Below, piece after piece: positions 45,745 to 53,188 of a stretch of DNA of 64,000 nucleotides. Position 1 is the first letter of the stretch. Every line of letters begins with the position of its first letter. A program made the translations under genes and the position numbers. The DNA comes from Myxococcales bacterium (GTDB lineage: Bacteria; Myxococcota; Polyangia; Nannocystales; Nannocystaceae), in assembly GCA_016793465.1 (NCBI GenBank), contig JAEUJW010000041.1:1-64000 (forward strand), in the 5' to 3' direction. The notes beneath the pieces are model-generated. The model saw only the letters and a list, made by a program, of their open reading frames with translations, had not been told where the DNA came from and did not search any database.

Positions 45745-46346
45745 AAGCCGAGGGTGACGGCGCCGCCGGTCAGCAGCTCGCCGGGCTCGGGCTGCTGCGA
45801 GGCGACGACCGCGTCGTCGGCGTGCGCCAGCTCGTCGGCGAGGCGGAAGCGGACGTCGGCGTCGGCGAGGCGGGCGCGGGCGTCGGCGAGGGTCAGGCCG
45901 ACGACCTTCGGCACCACGCGCATGCGCTCGGCGGTCGGCGACGGCGGCACCGGGACGATGCGGAACTTCAGCGAGCTCGCGGCCTTCAGCTCGTAGTTGT
46001 AGCGGCTGGCGTACGAGGCGTCGACGGGGGCGGCCATCATGCGCATGCGCGGCGCGCTGGACTTGCCGCTGGTCTCGCCGGAGCCGGTGAGCGCGAGGGC
46101 CACGGTGATCTCGGCGGTGACCTCGGGGATCTGGTACCACGTCGGCTGGTAGCCGATCTGGCGCAGCAGGCGGTCGGGGTCGTCGGGGCCGGAGGCGGCC
46201 GCGAGCGCGCGCACGTTGTCGATGGTCGCGGCGTCGAGGGCCTTCTGGGCCTCGGCCACGCTGCGACCGACCTCGGCGATCAGGTCGCCGAGCGGGGCCG
46301 AGAGGGCGTCGAGCATCTGTTCAGGACGGTCGGGGGTCATGTTCAT
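45741..46346 (-). CDS. DUF2589-like family protein with C-terminal PASTA domain
   Basis: A 201-residue protein. The N-terminal part follows the local small family: SAPLGDLIAEVGRSVAEAQK, then LLRQIGYQPTWYQIPEVTAEI, then a SLKFRIVPVPPSP end. The last 60 residues form a PASTA domain (RVVPKVVGLTLADARARLA ... QQPEPGELLTGGAVTLGF). PASTA domains usually sit outside the cell on kinases or penicillin-binding proteins and bind muropeptides. This protein has neither a membrane helix nor a signal peptide, so the domain is out of its normal setting. Its 5' end overlaps the preceding gene by 26 bp. It is the last gene of the minus operon. Confidence 0.75.
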   Translation of the reverse strand: MNMTPDRPEQMLDALSAPLGDLIAEVGRSVAEAQKALDAATIDNVRALAAASGPDDPDRLLRQIGYQPTWYQIPEVTAEITVALALTGSGETSGKSSAPRMRMMAAPVDASYASRYNYELKAASSLKFRIVPVPPSPTAERMRVVPKVVGLTLADARARLADADVRFRLADELAHADDAVVASQQPEPGELLTGGAVTLGF

Positions 46347-47430
46347 CCTGTCTGCCGATGGCGATGAGGACCACCGAGCCCGCGGTCACCGCGGCCTCGG
46401 GCTTGGGGCGCTGCAGCACGACGCGGCCGTGCTGGCCGGCGTCGGTCACGAGTTGATGCACGATCTCCACGCCGAGCCCGCGCTCCGCCAGCTTGCGGCG
46501 GGCCAGCGCCTCGGTGTAGCCGAGCAGGCGCGGGGCCACCAGCCCCGGGCGCGGCTGGCTCGGCGGGGTCTCGGGCACGAACGCGAGGTCGAGCGTGCCG
46601 AGCGCGCCGCCGCCGATCTTCTCGATGTGGCGCGACTGCGGCAGCGCCACGCGCTCGCTGTCGCTGCCGGGCAGCACCCGCAGCGACAGCGAGACCTTGC
46701 CGAGCTGCAGGCCGGCCTGGTCGTCGCGCAGGCGTCGCTGCACGCGCTGGAGCTGCGACGCGGTGGTCTGGGCGAGGTCGGCGATGGTCGCCTCGGGCGG
46801 CGCCACGGCCTGCGCGGCCGCCAGCTGCTGCTGCAGCTGCGCGAGCTCGCCGTCCTTGTCGGCCAGCGCCTGCGCGTGCTGCTGCTGCTCCGCCGCGCGC
46901 TCGGCGTCGCGGGCGGCGCCCAGCTGGGCGGCGAGCGCGGCGAGGGCCTCGTCCCTGGCCTTGCCGAGCTGCAGGGCCTGGGCGGCGAGGGCCTCGTCCT
47001 TCGCCTTGCCGAGCTGCAGGGCCTGGGCGGCGAGGGCCTCGTCCCTGGCCTTGGTGAGCTGCACGGTCAGGGCGGCGAGCGCGTCGTCGTCGCTCGGCGC
47101 GGACGGCCGCGCGTCGAGGGCTTCGCCGTCGACTCGGTCCCCCGGGGGATACACGAGCTGGCCGAAGTCGCAGGCCGCGGCCTTGAACTCGAGCGGCCGC
47201 TCGCTGGCGACGACGAACGTGTCGGCGACCCGCAGCAGCAGCTGCAGGCGCGGCTGGTAGTCGACGATGCTGAGCCGCGACAGCAGCACGAGCGTGCCGT
47301 CCTCGGCGGTCGCGCCGGCGACGAGCACCTTGGGCGCGCCGTCGACGGTGAACAGGCGCACCTGCGCGTCGAGCTGCGCGCGCGGCTTGTCCTCGCGGTC
47401 GACGATCCGGGCGGTGATGGTCAGCGACAT
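46321..47430 (-). CDS. Coiled-coil protein with beta-sandwich N-terminus and PASTA C-terminus
   Basis: A 369-residue protein. The first 85 residues look like an Ig or carboxypeptidase-regulatory beta-sandwich (LTITARIVDREDKPRAQLDA). Residues about 115-205 form a coiled coil with 15-residue repeats (QLGKARDEALAAQAL, 2.6 copies) and a Gln-rich end. A helical block and beta strands follow. A PASTA domain occupies about 305-362 (VAPRLLGYTEALARRKLAER). There is no export signal. It overlaps the last gene of the operon by 26 bp and follows the 229-residue gene by 19 bp. Confidence 0.8.
   Translation of the reverse strand: MSLTITARIVDREDKPRAQLDAQVRLFTVDGAPKVLVAGATAEDGTLVLLSRLSIVDYQPRLQLLLRVADTFVVASERPLEFKAAACDFGQLVYPPGDRVDGEALDARPSAPSDDDALAALTVQLTKARDEALAAQALQLGKAKDEALAAQALQLGKARDEALAALAAQLGAARDAERAAEQQQHAQALADKDGELAQLQQQLAAAQAVAPPEATIADLAQTTASQLQRVQRRLRDDQAGLQLGKVSLSLRVLPGSDSERVALPQSRHIEKIGGGALGTLDLAFVPETPPSQPRPGLVAPRLLGYTEALARRKLAERGLGVEIVHQLVTDAGQHGRVVLQRPKPEAAVTAGSVVLIAIGRQDEHDPRPS
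46939..47060 (-). repeat. 45-bp coding tandem repeat in the coiled coil
   Basis: Units begin at 46939, 46984 and 47029 (period 45 bp, 15 residues), the third partial. They are almost identical in DNA, indicating recent expansion of the coiled-coil segment and a site likely to vary in copy number. Confidence 0.8.
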
Positions 47431-47449
47431 GCGGTCTCACTCCTCGGGG

Positions 47450-48139
47450 CTAAACCTGGCCCCTGGGCACCTGGATCATCAGGGTCTCGGTCGCGCCGGG
47501 CGCGTCGACGACGACGACGACGGCGTCGGCGAGCTCGTCGGGGTCGATGCGCAGGGTCGTCTCGGCGTAGCCGGCGTCGTCGGTGCGGACGAGGCCGGCG
47601 GTGAGCTCGGTCTTCGGCGAGGGCGCCGCGCCGTCGGACAGCTCGGCGCTGCGCTCGCGGTCGACGTTGGCCTGCACGGCCACGCCGGCCTGCGGGGCGC
47701 CGAGCGCGTCGGTCACGCGCGCGACCAGCCCGATCTCGAGCGGCGCGCGGCGGACGAGCGAGCAGCGCAGCACGGTCGCCGCGCGCACGCCGGTGATCGG
47801 GACGGCGACGAACGCCCCGCGGATGGTGCTGGTCGCCTCGCCGCTGTAGGTGTCGCCGGCGGCCTGGCGGGCGGCCGGGGCAAGCATCAGCGTGCGGCTG
47901 GTCGGCGACTTGCCGGCGTCGGACGGGCCGCCCGGGGCGCCGCGCATGGCGAACGTCATCTTCAGCTCGAACTCGACGCGCGGCAGGTGGTAGCCGACCG
48001 CCGGCTGTCCGGGTCGGCCGGGCACCTCGCTCTGGTCGAGCTGTCGCTGCGCCTCCTGGATGCCCTGGGCCAGGGCCAGCAGGTAGTTGTCGAGGGTCGT
48101 CTCGATGAGGTCGTCGATCTGGTTCGAGTCGTCAGCCAT
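47450..48139 (-). CDS. Unknown 229-residue protein of the minus operon, Ig-like C-terminus
   Basis: The N-terminus (IDDLIETTLDNYLLALAQGI and EAQRQLDQSE) matches the helical start of the local small family. A short segment AVGYHLPRVEFELKMTF takes the place of its FxPTFY motif. The C-terminal 100 residues form a predicted beta-sandwich of the Big_1/invasin type (IGLVARVTDALGAPQAGVAV ... DDAGYAETTLRI). The start at 48139 overlaps the stop of the preceding gene by 8 bp, and GAGAGG lies 4 nt upstream. The function is unknown. Confidence 0.72.
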   Translation of the reverse strand: MADDSNQIDDLIETTLDNYLLALAQGIQEAQRQLDQSEVPGRPGQPAVGYHLPRVEFELKMTFAMRGAPGGPSDAGKSPTSRTLMLAPAARQAAGDTYSGEATSTIRGAFVAVPITGVRAATVLRCSLVRRAPLEIGLVARVTDALGAPQAGVAVQANVDRERSAELSDGAAPSPKTELTAGLVRTDDAGYAETTLRIDPDELADAVVVVVDAPGATETLMIQVPRGQV

Positions 48140-49010
48140 GGCGCCTCTCTCGTCGGCGATCGTCGAGGCGGCGATCGCTGTCACGGGCCTCGCGGCGGCG
48201 AGACTGCACGAGTTCACGGGCGGCCGCCATCCGCCCGTCGCGCGCCTGCTCGGCGCGTTCGGCCTGGGCCGCGCGCTCGCGCTCGCGCGCCTGCGTGCGG
48301 CTGGTGGCCGCGGCGCTGCGCTCGTCGTGGCGGCGCTGCTGCCAGGCGTCGGCGTGGCGGGCCTCGGCCGCGCGGGTCGCCAGCGCGGCGGCGCGGTCGG
48401 CCTGGCGGCGCTGCTGCCACGCGAGCGCGCGCTCGGCCTCGGCGGCGCGCGACTCGGCGGCGTGCTGGCGCTGCTCGGCCCAGCGCCGGCCGATCTTCGC
48501 GTCGGCGGCGGCCCGGGCGGCGGCCTCGGCGAGCGCGCGGGCCTCGGCCTCGGCGGCCGCGAGCGCGGCGATGCGGGCCTGCAGCCACTCGCGGTGGCGA
48601 TCGGCGGCCTCGGCCTCGCGGGCGGCGTGGCGGCGCTGCTCGGCGCGGCGGGCCGCGAGCGAGCGGGCCGCCGCCTGCTGGGCCAGCGCGCGCAGCTGGT
48701 CGTCGTGACGCGCGAGGCGGCGGTCCTCGAGGCGGCTCTCCTTGGTGTGGATCTTGACCGGGAAGCAGCGCTCGCGGCGCGGGTCCTCGGGGGCCGGCGC
48801 GGCGGCCCCGGACATGGCGCGCAGCTGGTCCTCGAGGCGCTGCTTCTCGGCCAGCAGCGCCTGCAGCTCGGGCGGCAGGGCCGCGGCGACGGCGGGCGCC
48901 GACGCCTCGACGTCCGCGGGCGCGGCGGCCCCGGGCGCCGACGTCGACGCCGGCGGGGCCGGGTCGGCGTCGGCGTCGAGCAGGTCCTGCCAGTCGACGT
49001 AGCCGGCCAT
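48132..49010 (-). CDS. Ala/Arg/Glu-rich coiled-coil protein
   Basis: A 292-residue protein. The start MAGYVDWQDLLDADADPAP is followed by a Pro/Ala linker and LPPELQALLAEKQRLEDQLR. From about residue 95 on, nearly all residues are Ala, Arg, Glu, Gln or His in repeating RRAEQRRHAAREAEA-type blocks, predicting one long charged helix. High Arg content (QQRRQADRAAALATR) could bind nucleic acid or acidic surfaces. It has no recognised domain. It starts 5 bp after the preceding gene and overlaps the following one by 8 bp, so it is firmly part of the operon. Confidence 0.75.
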   Translation of the reverse strand: MAGYVDWQDLLDADADPAPPASTSAPGAAAPADVEASAPAVAAALPPELQALLAEKQRLEDQLRAMSGAAAPAPEDPRRERCFPVKIHTKESRLEDRRLARHDDQLRALAQQAAARSLAARRAEQRRHAAREAEAADRHREWLQARIAALAAAEAEARALAEAAARAAADAKIGRRWAEQRQHAAESRAAEAERALAWQQRRQADRAAALATRAAEARHADAWQQRRHDERSAAATSRTQARERERAAQAERAEQARDGRMAAARELVQSRRREARDSDRRLDDRRRERRHG

Positions 49011-49015
49011 GGGCG

Positions 49016-49612
49016 TCAGCCGCCGCCCTCGCCGGGCTCCGCGGCCGCGGCCGCGGCCTGCTCGCGCTCGACGATCCTGCGGATGCGCTCCTCGAGGACC
49101 GCGGGCGGCGGGACCGGGACCAGCTTGGTGCGCATCAGGCTCGAGCCCTCGGCCGAGTACTGGTACTTCGACGCGAACGAGGCGCTGACCGAGCTCGAGC
49201 GGGCGTGCACGCCGCCCGACATGAAGCCGAACGCGACCCCGGCGTTGGTCGAGCTCTTCGAGGCCTTGCGCTCGTGCGCGGCGGTGTAGCTCATGCTGAT
49301 CGAGATCTTGACCTCGATGATGGTGTCGACGAACTGGTAGAACGTCGGCGTGAAGCCGAGCTCGAGCATCGACAGCTTCTTGCCGTCGAAGTCGACGTAG
49401 GCCTCGCGCTGCTCGACGACCGTGGCGTCGGGGTCGTCGGGGTCGGGGACCTCGATCTCGTACTTGCCGGACATCATCTGCGCCATGCGCAGGCCGACGC
49501 GATCGAGCTCGAACTGGGCCTCGGCGACGGCCAGGCCCATGCTCTTGATCATCGCCGGGAACGGGACGTCGAGCAGCTGCTGGCCGATGCTGGTTCTGCT
49601 GGGGGTTGCCAT
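49016..49612 (-). CDS. Small DUF2589-like family protein, copy B
   Basis: A 198-residue family member: IGQQLLDVPFPAMIKSMGLA with VAEAQFELDRVGLRMAQMM, then SMLELGFTPTFYQFVDTIIE leading into a VKISISM strand, a Ser-rich loop, and SASFASKYQYSAEGSSLMR ending TKLVPVPPPA. It is the closest relative of copy C upstream, sharing long identical stretches, so the two arose by tandem duplication. GAGAGGTGA lies upstream as ribosome site. The family has no signal peptide or membrane helix. Its function is unknown. Confidence 0.78.
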   Translation of the reverse strand: MATPSRTSIGQQLLDVPFPAMIKSMGLAVAEAQFELDRVGLRMAQMMSGKYEIEVPDPDDPDATVVEQREAYVDFDGKKLSMLELGFTPTFYQFVDTIIEVKISISMSYTAAHERKASKSSTNAGVAFGFMSGGVHARSSSVSASFASKYQYSAEGSSLMRTKLVPVPPPAVLEERIRRIVEREQAAAAAAEPGEGGG

Positions 49613-49627
49613 GTCCGTTCACCTCTC

Positions 49628-50278
49628 TCAGGGGTTGTCGGGGTTGCCTTGACCGGGCTCCTCGGGCGGGGGGGCGGCGGCCTTGGCGGCCTCGGCCTCG
49701 ACCATGCGGCGGATGCGGTCCTCGAGCACCGGCGGCGGCGGCACGGGGACCAGCTTGGTGCGCAGGTAGCTCGAGCCCTCGGCGCTGTACGAGTACTTGC
49801 TGGCGTAGGTGGCGTCGACGGTCGACACGTGGATCGCCGAGGAGCTGCGCGCCACCGTCGAGCGCTTGCGCGTGCGCGACGACACCGTGACGTCCGACTC
49901 CTTCTTGGTCGCCTTCACCTCGCTCTCGCGGGTGATCTTGATGGCGATCTTGACCTCGATGATGGTGTCGATGAACTGGTAGAAGGTCGGCGTGAAGCCG
50001 AGCTCCATCATGCTCACGCGGGCCGGCTTCTCGACGCCGTCGACGACCTCGCGGCCGAAGAACACCCGCGAGTCGACGAACACGGGCTTGTCGGTCGGCT
50101 TGCCCTCGGCGTCGACGAAGTTGCCGTCCTCGTCGCGCAGCGGCCAGCCGCCGCTCATCAGCTCGGCGACGCGGACGCTCGACTCGTCGAGCTCGAGCTG
50201 GGCGTCGGCGATGGCGAACGCCATCTGCCGGATCATGTCGCCCATGGGTACGTTCAACAACTCTTGGCCGATTGCCAT
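49628..50278 (-). CDS. Small DUF2589-like family protein, copy C
   Basis: A 216-residue paralogue of copy B. The shared motifs are LLNVPMGDMIRQMAFAIADA, SMMELGFTPTFYQFIDTIIE, and DATYASKYSYSAEGSSYLR ending TKLVPVPPPP. A longer insertion after the first helix (DEDGNFVDAEGKPTDKPVFV) and a basic Ser/Thr-rich loop ([15 protein letters not shown]) distinguish it. A strong GAGGAGG ribosome site precedes the ATG. The gap to copy B is 15 bp. Confidence 0.78.
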   Translation of the reverse strand: MAIGQELLNVPMGDMIRQMAFAIADAQLELDESSVRVAELMSGGWPLRDEDGNFVDAEGKPTDKPVFVDSRVFFGREVVDGVEKPARVSMMELGFTPTFYQFIDTIIEVKIAIKITRESEVKATKKESDVTVSSRTRKRSTVARSSSAIHVSTVDATYASKYSYSAEGSSYLRTKLVPVPPPPVLEDRIRRMVEAEAAKAAAPPPEEPGQGNPDNP

Positions 50279-50297
50279 CGGGTCCTCCTCGGGTGTC

Positions 50298-50765
50298 TCA
50301 GGGTTTGTCGGTGCGGCCCACCGATGCCCTCAGGAGCTCCTGGAACACGGGGGGCGGGGGGACGGAGACGAACTTCGCGCGGATGGCGCTCGAAGCCGTC
50401 GCCTCGAACGAGTACTTCTGCGAGTAGCTGGCGTTCACCGAGGCGGCGAAGAAGCCGACGCTCATGCCGGCCGAGGCGCCGACCTTGAACTCGCTCGACT
50501 CGCTGATGCTGAAGGCGACGCGCGCCTCGATGGTCGCCTCGGTGAGGTGATAGAACGTCGGCGCGAACCCCATCTCGAGCATGCTGCGCGTCCGGTCCTC
50601 GCCGGGCATGCGCACGCCGGTGTCGGCGGCGGCGAGCAGCTTGGCGATGGCGATGGCGTTGCGGTCGAGCGCGTACTGGGCGTTGGCGATCGACAGGCCG
50701 AGCATCTCGATCAGCGCCGGGAGCGGCGTCTCGAGCATCATGCCCACGGGGTTGTTGTCGGCCAC
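50298..50765 (-). CDS. Small DUF2589-like family protein, copy D
   Basis: A 155-residue, compact member of the family starting at GTG with AGGAG 8 nt upstream. It has LETPLPALIEMLGLSIANAQ, SMLEMGFAPTFYHLTEATIE, then a Gly/Ser loop (GASAGMSVGFFAASVNASYS), and ends FEATASSAIRAKFVSVPPPP. It carries the core without extra loops or tail and so defines the minimal unit. It lies 19 bp upstream of copy C. Confidence 0.78.
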   Translation of the reverse strand: MADNNPVGMMLETPLPALIEMLGLSIANAQYALDRNAIAIAKLLAAADTGVRMPGEDRTRSMLEMGFAPTFYHLTEATIEARVAFSISESSEFKVGASAGMSVGFFAASVNASYSQKYSFEATASSAIRAKFVSVPPPPVFQELLRASVGRTDKP

Positions 50766-50795
50766 GGTCGGTGCTCCTGCGGGGGTGGGTCGGCG

Positions 50796-51356
50796 CTACG
50801 GGCCGGCGTCGCCGGCCAGCGCGGCCGGCAGGGGGATGGCGCGCTCGGGCGCGACGGTGTCGCGCCGGACGCTGAAGAATCGGTGGCGGTGCTGCTCCGC
50901 GAGCACGCGGGCGGCGTCGAGGTGCAGGCCGCCGCTGACCCAGCGCAGCAGCGTGGCCGCCAGCGGCATCGCGCCGGGCTGCAGGCGCACGCTCTCGGCC
51001 AGGGCGGCGCGCGCGGCCTCGCGGTCGCCGCGCTTCAGCAGGACCACGCCGCGCCGCTGGTGGACGTGGGCGAGGTCGCGGACGGCGACGTCGTGGGCCG
51101 GCGGGCGCTCGCGGTAGAGCGCGAGCGCCCTGTCGCAGTACGCCAGCACCTCGTCGGTCGCGCCCATGAGCTCGAGCGACTCGAGCGAGCACTCGAGGTT
51201 GTGGCGGAAGAACACCTCGGGCTCGCCGGTCCGCACGGCGATCGCCATGGCCTCGCGGTAGTGGGCGAGGGCCGCCTTGTGCTCGCCGGCCAGCGCGTGG
51301 AGCTTGCCTTGCTCGGTCAGGCCGACGTGGAGGGCGCGGGTGTCGACGGCGGTCAC
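50796..51356 (-). CDS. TPR-repeat protein
   Basis: A 186-residue helical protein starting at a GTG that overlaps the preceding stop (GTGA). It has about three to four TPR units: LTEQGKLHALAGEHKAALAH, LAYCDRALALYRERPPAHDV, VVLLKRGDREAARAALAES. A C-terminal tail ends AGDAGP. TPR proteins act as scaffolds. In this operon it might bridge the L7/L12-like protein and the small family, although that is inference from order alone. Confidence 0.72.
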   Translation of the reverse strand: MTAVDTRALHVGLTEQGKLHALAGEHKAALAHYREAMAIAVRTGEPEVFFRHNLECSLESLELMGATDEVLAYCDRALALYRERPPAHDVAVRDLAHVHQRRGVVLLKRGDREAARAALAESVRLQPGAMPLAATLLRWVSGGLHLDAARVLAEQHRHRFFSVRRDTVAPERAIPLPAALAGDAGP

Positions 51357-52429
51357 GTGGCCTCCAGTCGGGCCTCGACGCCGGCGCGGCGCAGCTCGTG
51401 CTGCAGCCAGCGCGCCTGCAGCGGCGGGAAGCGCCCGTCGACGCGGGCCGGGCGGGCGCGCAGGCCGGCGAGCGCGGCCGACTCGTCGGTGCCGGCGATC
51501 GCGGCGATGACCGGCACGAGCGGGCGGGCCTCGCGGACCTCGCCGAGCGTCAGGCCGAAGCGCTGGAACGCGAGCGGCTCGACCACGGCCGTCGCGCCGG
51601 CGGCGGCGAGCTCGTCGGTGATCTCGGCGAGCGCCGCGTGCCGCAGCCCGCGGTGGACGACCACCGGCAGGCTGGCGAGCACGCGCGGCACGACCCTCGC
51701 GGGCATGCCGGCGCGGTCGGTGAGGTGGCGGCGCAGGGCCTCGCCGTCGGTCGCGGCGTGGAGCACGACGTCGTAGCGGGCGAACGCCCGGTTGACGACG
51801 CGGGCGGGCACGTCGGCGCTCGCCAGCTCGCGCCACGCGCGGGCGGCGGCCGCGTGATCGAGGCCCGGCACGACGAGCGCGCCGGCGGTGCCCGCGACCT
51901 CGAGGCGGCCGAGGGCGGCGCGCAGCCGGTCGAGCGCGCGCTCGCGGACGGCGGGCGGGCACTCGCCGAGGTACAGGTCGAAGACCGCGTCGGCGGTGCG
52001 GCTGGCGTCGATCTCGGCGCCGAGCGGGGCGAAGCGGGCCCGCAGCGCCTCGACGGTGGCGCCGGAGATGCCCCCGAGCAGCACCGCCGGGGCGCTGCAC
52101 ACGAGGTCCCGCGCGGTGGTCGAGTCGACGCCGAGCAGCTTGATCACCTCGACGAGGATCGCCGGGACCTGCTGCACGTCGTGCACCGCCAGAGCGACCT
52201 CGTGGTCGCCGACGCCGTCCTCGATCACGTCGTCGGGCCCGAGCACGACGCAGTCGACGCCGGTGTCCCGCAGCAGCCGGGCCACGCCCTCGGCCTGCGG
52301 CGGCTCGAGGCCGGCGAGCAGCGTCGACGGGGCCATGAACAGCAGCCCGGCGATGTCGGCGTCGGGCAGGGGCAGCACGTGACGCAGGCTGCGGACGAGC
52401 TGCACGCCGGCGGCGCCGATCGATCGCAC
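51353..52429 (-). CDS. Protein of four ribosomal L7/L12 C-terminal-like modules
   Basis: From GTG at 52429 the protein has 358 residues and appears to be four repeats of about 60-65 residues (about 1-62, 78-142, 220-285, 295-358). Each resembles the L7/L12 C-terminal domain. The clearest is the second: ILVEVIKLLGVDSTTARDLV, then CSAPAVLLGGIS and VEALRARFAPLGAEID, against the ribosomal IKxVRxxTGLxLKEAKDLV...LEExGAxVE. The ribosomal domain recruits translational GTPases, and this multi-copy form lacks the L7/L12 N-terminal dimer domain. It may act as a docking platform. The start is uncertain, because no ATG is available near the N-terminus and no ribosome site is clear. Confidence 0.65.
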   Translation of the reverse strand: MRSIGAAGVQLVRSLRHVLPLPDADIAGLLFMAPSTLLAGLEPPQAEGVARLLRDTGVDCVVLGPDDVIEDGVGDHEVALAVHDVQQVPAILVEVIKLLGVDSTTARDLVCSAPAVLLGGISGATVEALRARFAPLGAEIDASRTADAVFDLYLGECPPAVRERALDRLRAALGRLEVAGTAGALVVPGLDHAAAARAWRELASADVPARVVNRAFARYDVVLHAATDGEALRRHLTDRAGMPARVVPRVLASLPVVVHRGLRHAALAEITDELAAAGATAVVEPLAFQRFGLTLGEVREARPLVPVIAAIAGTDESAALAGLRARPARVDGRFPPLQARWLQHELRRAGVEARLEAT

Positions 52430-52500
52430 GACGACACGCGCCGGCCCATGGCCGACCTGATGCGCGCGGACCTTGGTCCGCCACGGTGACGACTGGCGCT

Positions 52501-52557
52501 GCAAACTACTCGAGATCGAATAACGCGGGGCCCTCCGCGGCACAAGACGGAGTTTGC
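52501..52557. promoter_or_regulatory. Nested inverted repeat upstream of the L7/L12-like gene
   Basis: GCAAACT (52501-52507) pairs perfectly with AGTTTGC (52551-52557). Inside it CGCGG (52524-52528) pairs with CCGCG (52535-52539). It lies in the 239-bp gap between the 132-residue gene and the L7/L12-like gene. It could be a terminator/attenuator or a regulator site controlling the operon. Confidence 0.3.
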
Positions 52558-52668
52558 TCGCCGGCCCGCGCGACGCCGCCGCGCGGGCCGTCGCCGCGCG
52601 CCGGCGGTTCGGCGCTGCGCGTCGTCGATCCGCGGCGTCGGTCCGCGGCGTCGATGCGCGACGAGACG

Positions 52669-53067
52669 TCAGCCGACGCGCGGGTGCAGCGGGACGACGT
52701 CGGTGAGCTCGTCCGCGGCGCCGACCACGAGCAGGCGCGCGGCCGCCGGAGCGTCGCCGACGAGCACGAGGCGCAGGCTCGGAGCCGCGAGGCCCTCGCC
52801 CTCGACGCTGAAGAGGCGGCGCGGATCGTCGGTGGTCACGGGGGTGAGCTTCACGTCGAGGGTCCGCACGGCCATGCGGGTGCAGCCGAGCGGGTCGCCG
52901 AAGGCGTCGAGCGTGCACTTGTTGGGGTCGAGGGTGAGCTGGGCGCGGGCGTCACCGTCGAGCGCGCCGTAGGCCAGGCGGACGCGGTGCACCGCGTGCC
53001 CGCCGAGCTCGATGCCGGCGACGAGGTAGAGGGAGTCGAGGTGGATGGGGCGCGTGGGGTCGTGCAT
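52669..53067 (-). CDS. Unknown 132-residue protein at the head of the minus set
   Basis: A beta-rich protein (IHLDSLYLVAGIELGGHAVH, then RVRLAYGALDGDARAQLTL, and APSLRLVLVGDAPAAARLLV) with two Cys about eleven residues apart (NKCTLDAFGDPLGCTRMAVR). AAGGAG lies about 11 nt before the ATG. There is no signal peptide or known domain. It is 239 bp upstream of the L7/L12-like gene and might be a separate unit. Confidence 0.65.
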   Translation of the reverse strand: MHDPTRPIHLDSLYLVAGIELGGHAVHRVRLAYGALDGDARAQLTLDPNKCTLDAFGDPLGCTRMAVRTLDVKLTPVTTDDPRRLFSVEGEGLAAPSLRLVLVGDAPAAARLLVVGAADELTDVVPLHPRVG

Positions 53068-53188
53068 GGCCGGCGAGCTCCTTGGGCGCGGGTCCGCGGA
53101 TGTGCCAGCGAGCCCGGCGAGGCGCGGGCGGACGCGGGCTGCGCGCGGGCGGGGCGCGGGCGTGCGGGCGCTGCGAGGGGCGCGCAGC

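Noticed and set aside
42474..50765. Small repeated proteins considered as gas-vesicle subunits or bacterial gasdermins
   Set aside because: They lack the short GvpA signature and are smaller than gasdermins, without the expected membrane-inserting beta pattern; the only resemblance by eye is to DUF2589.
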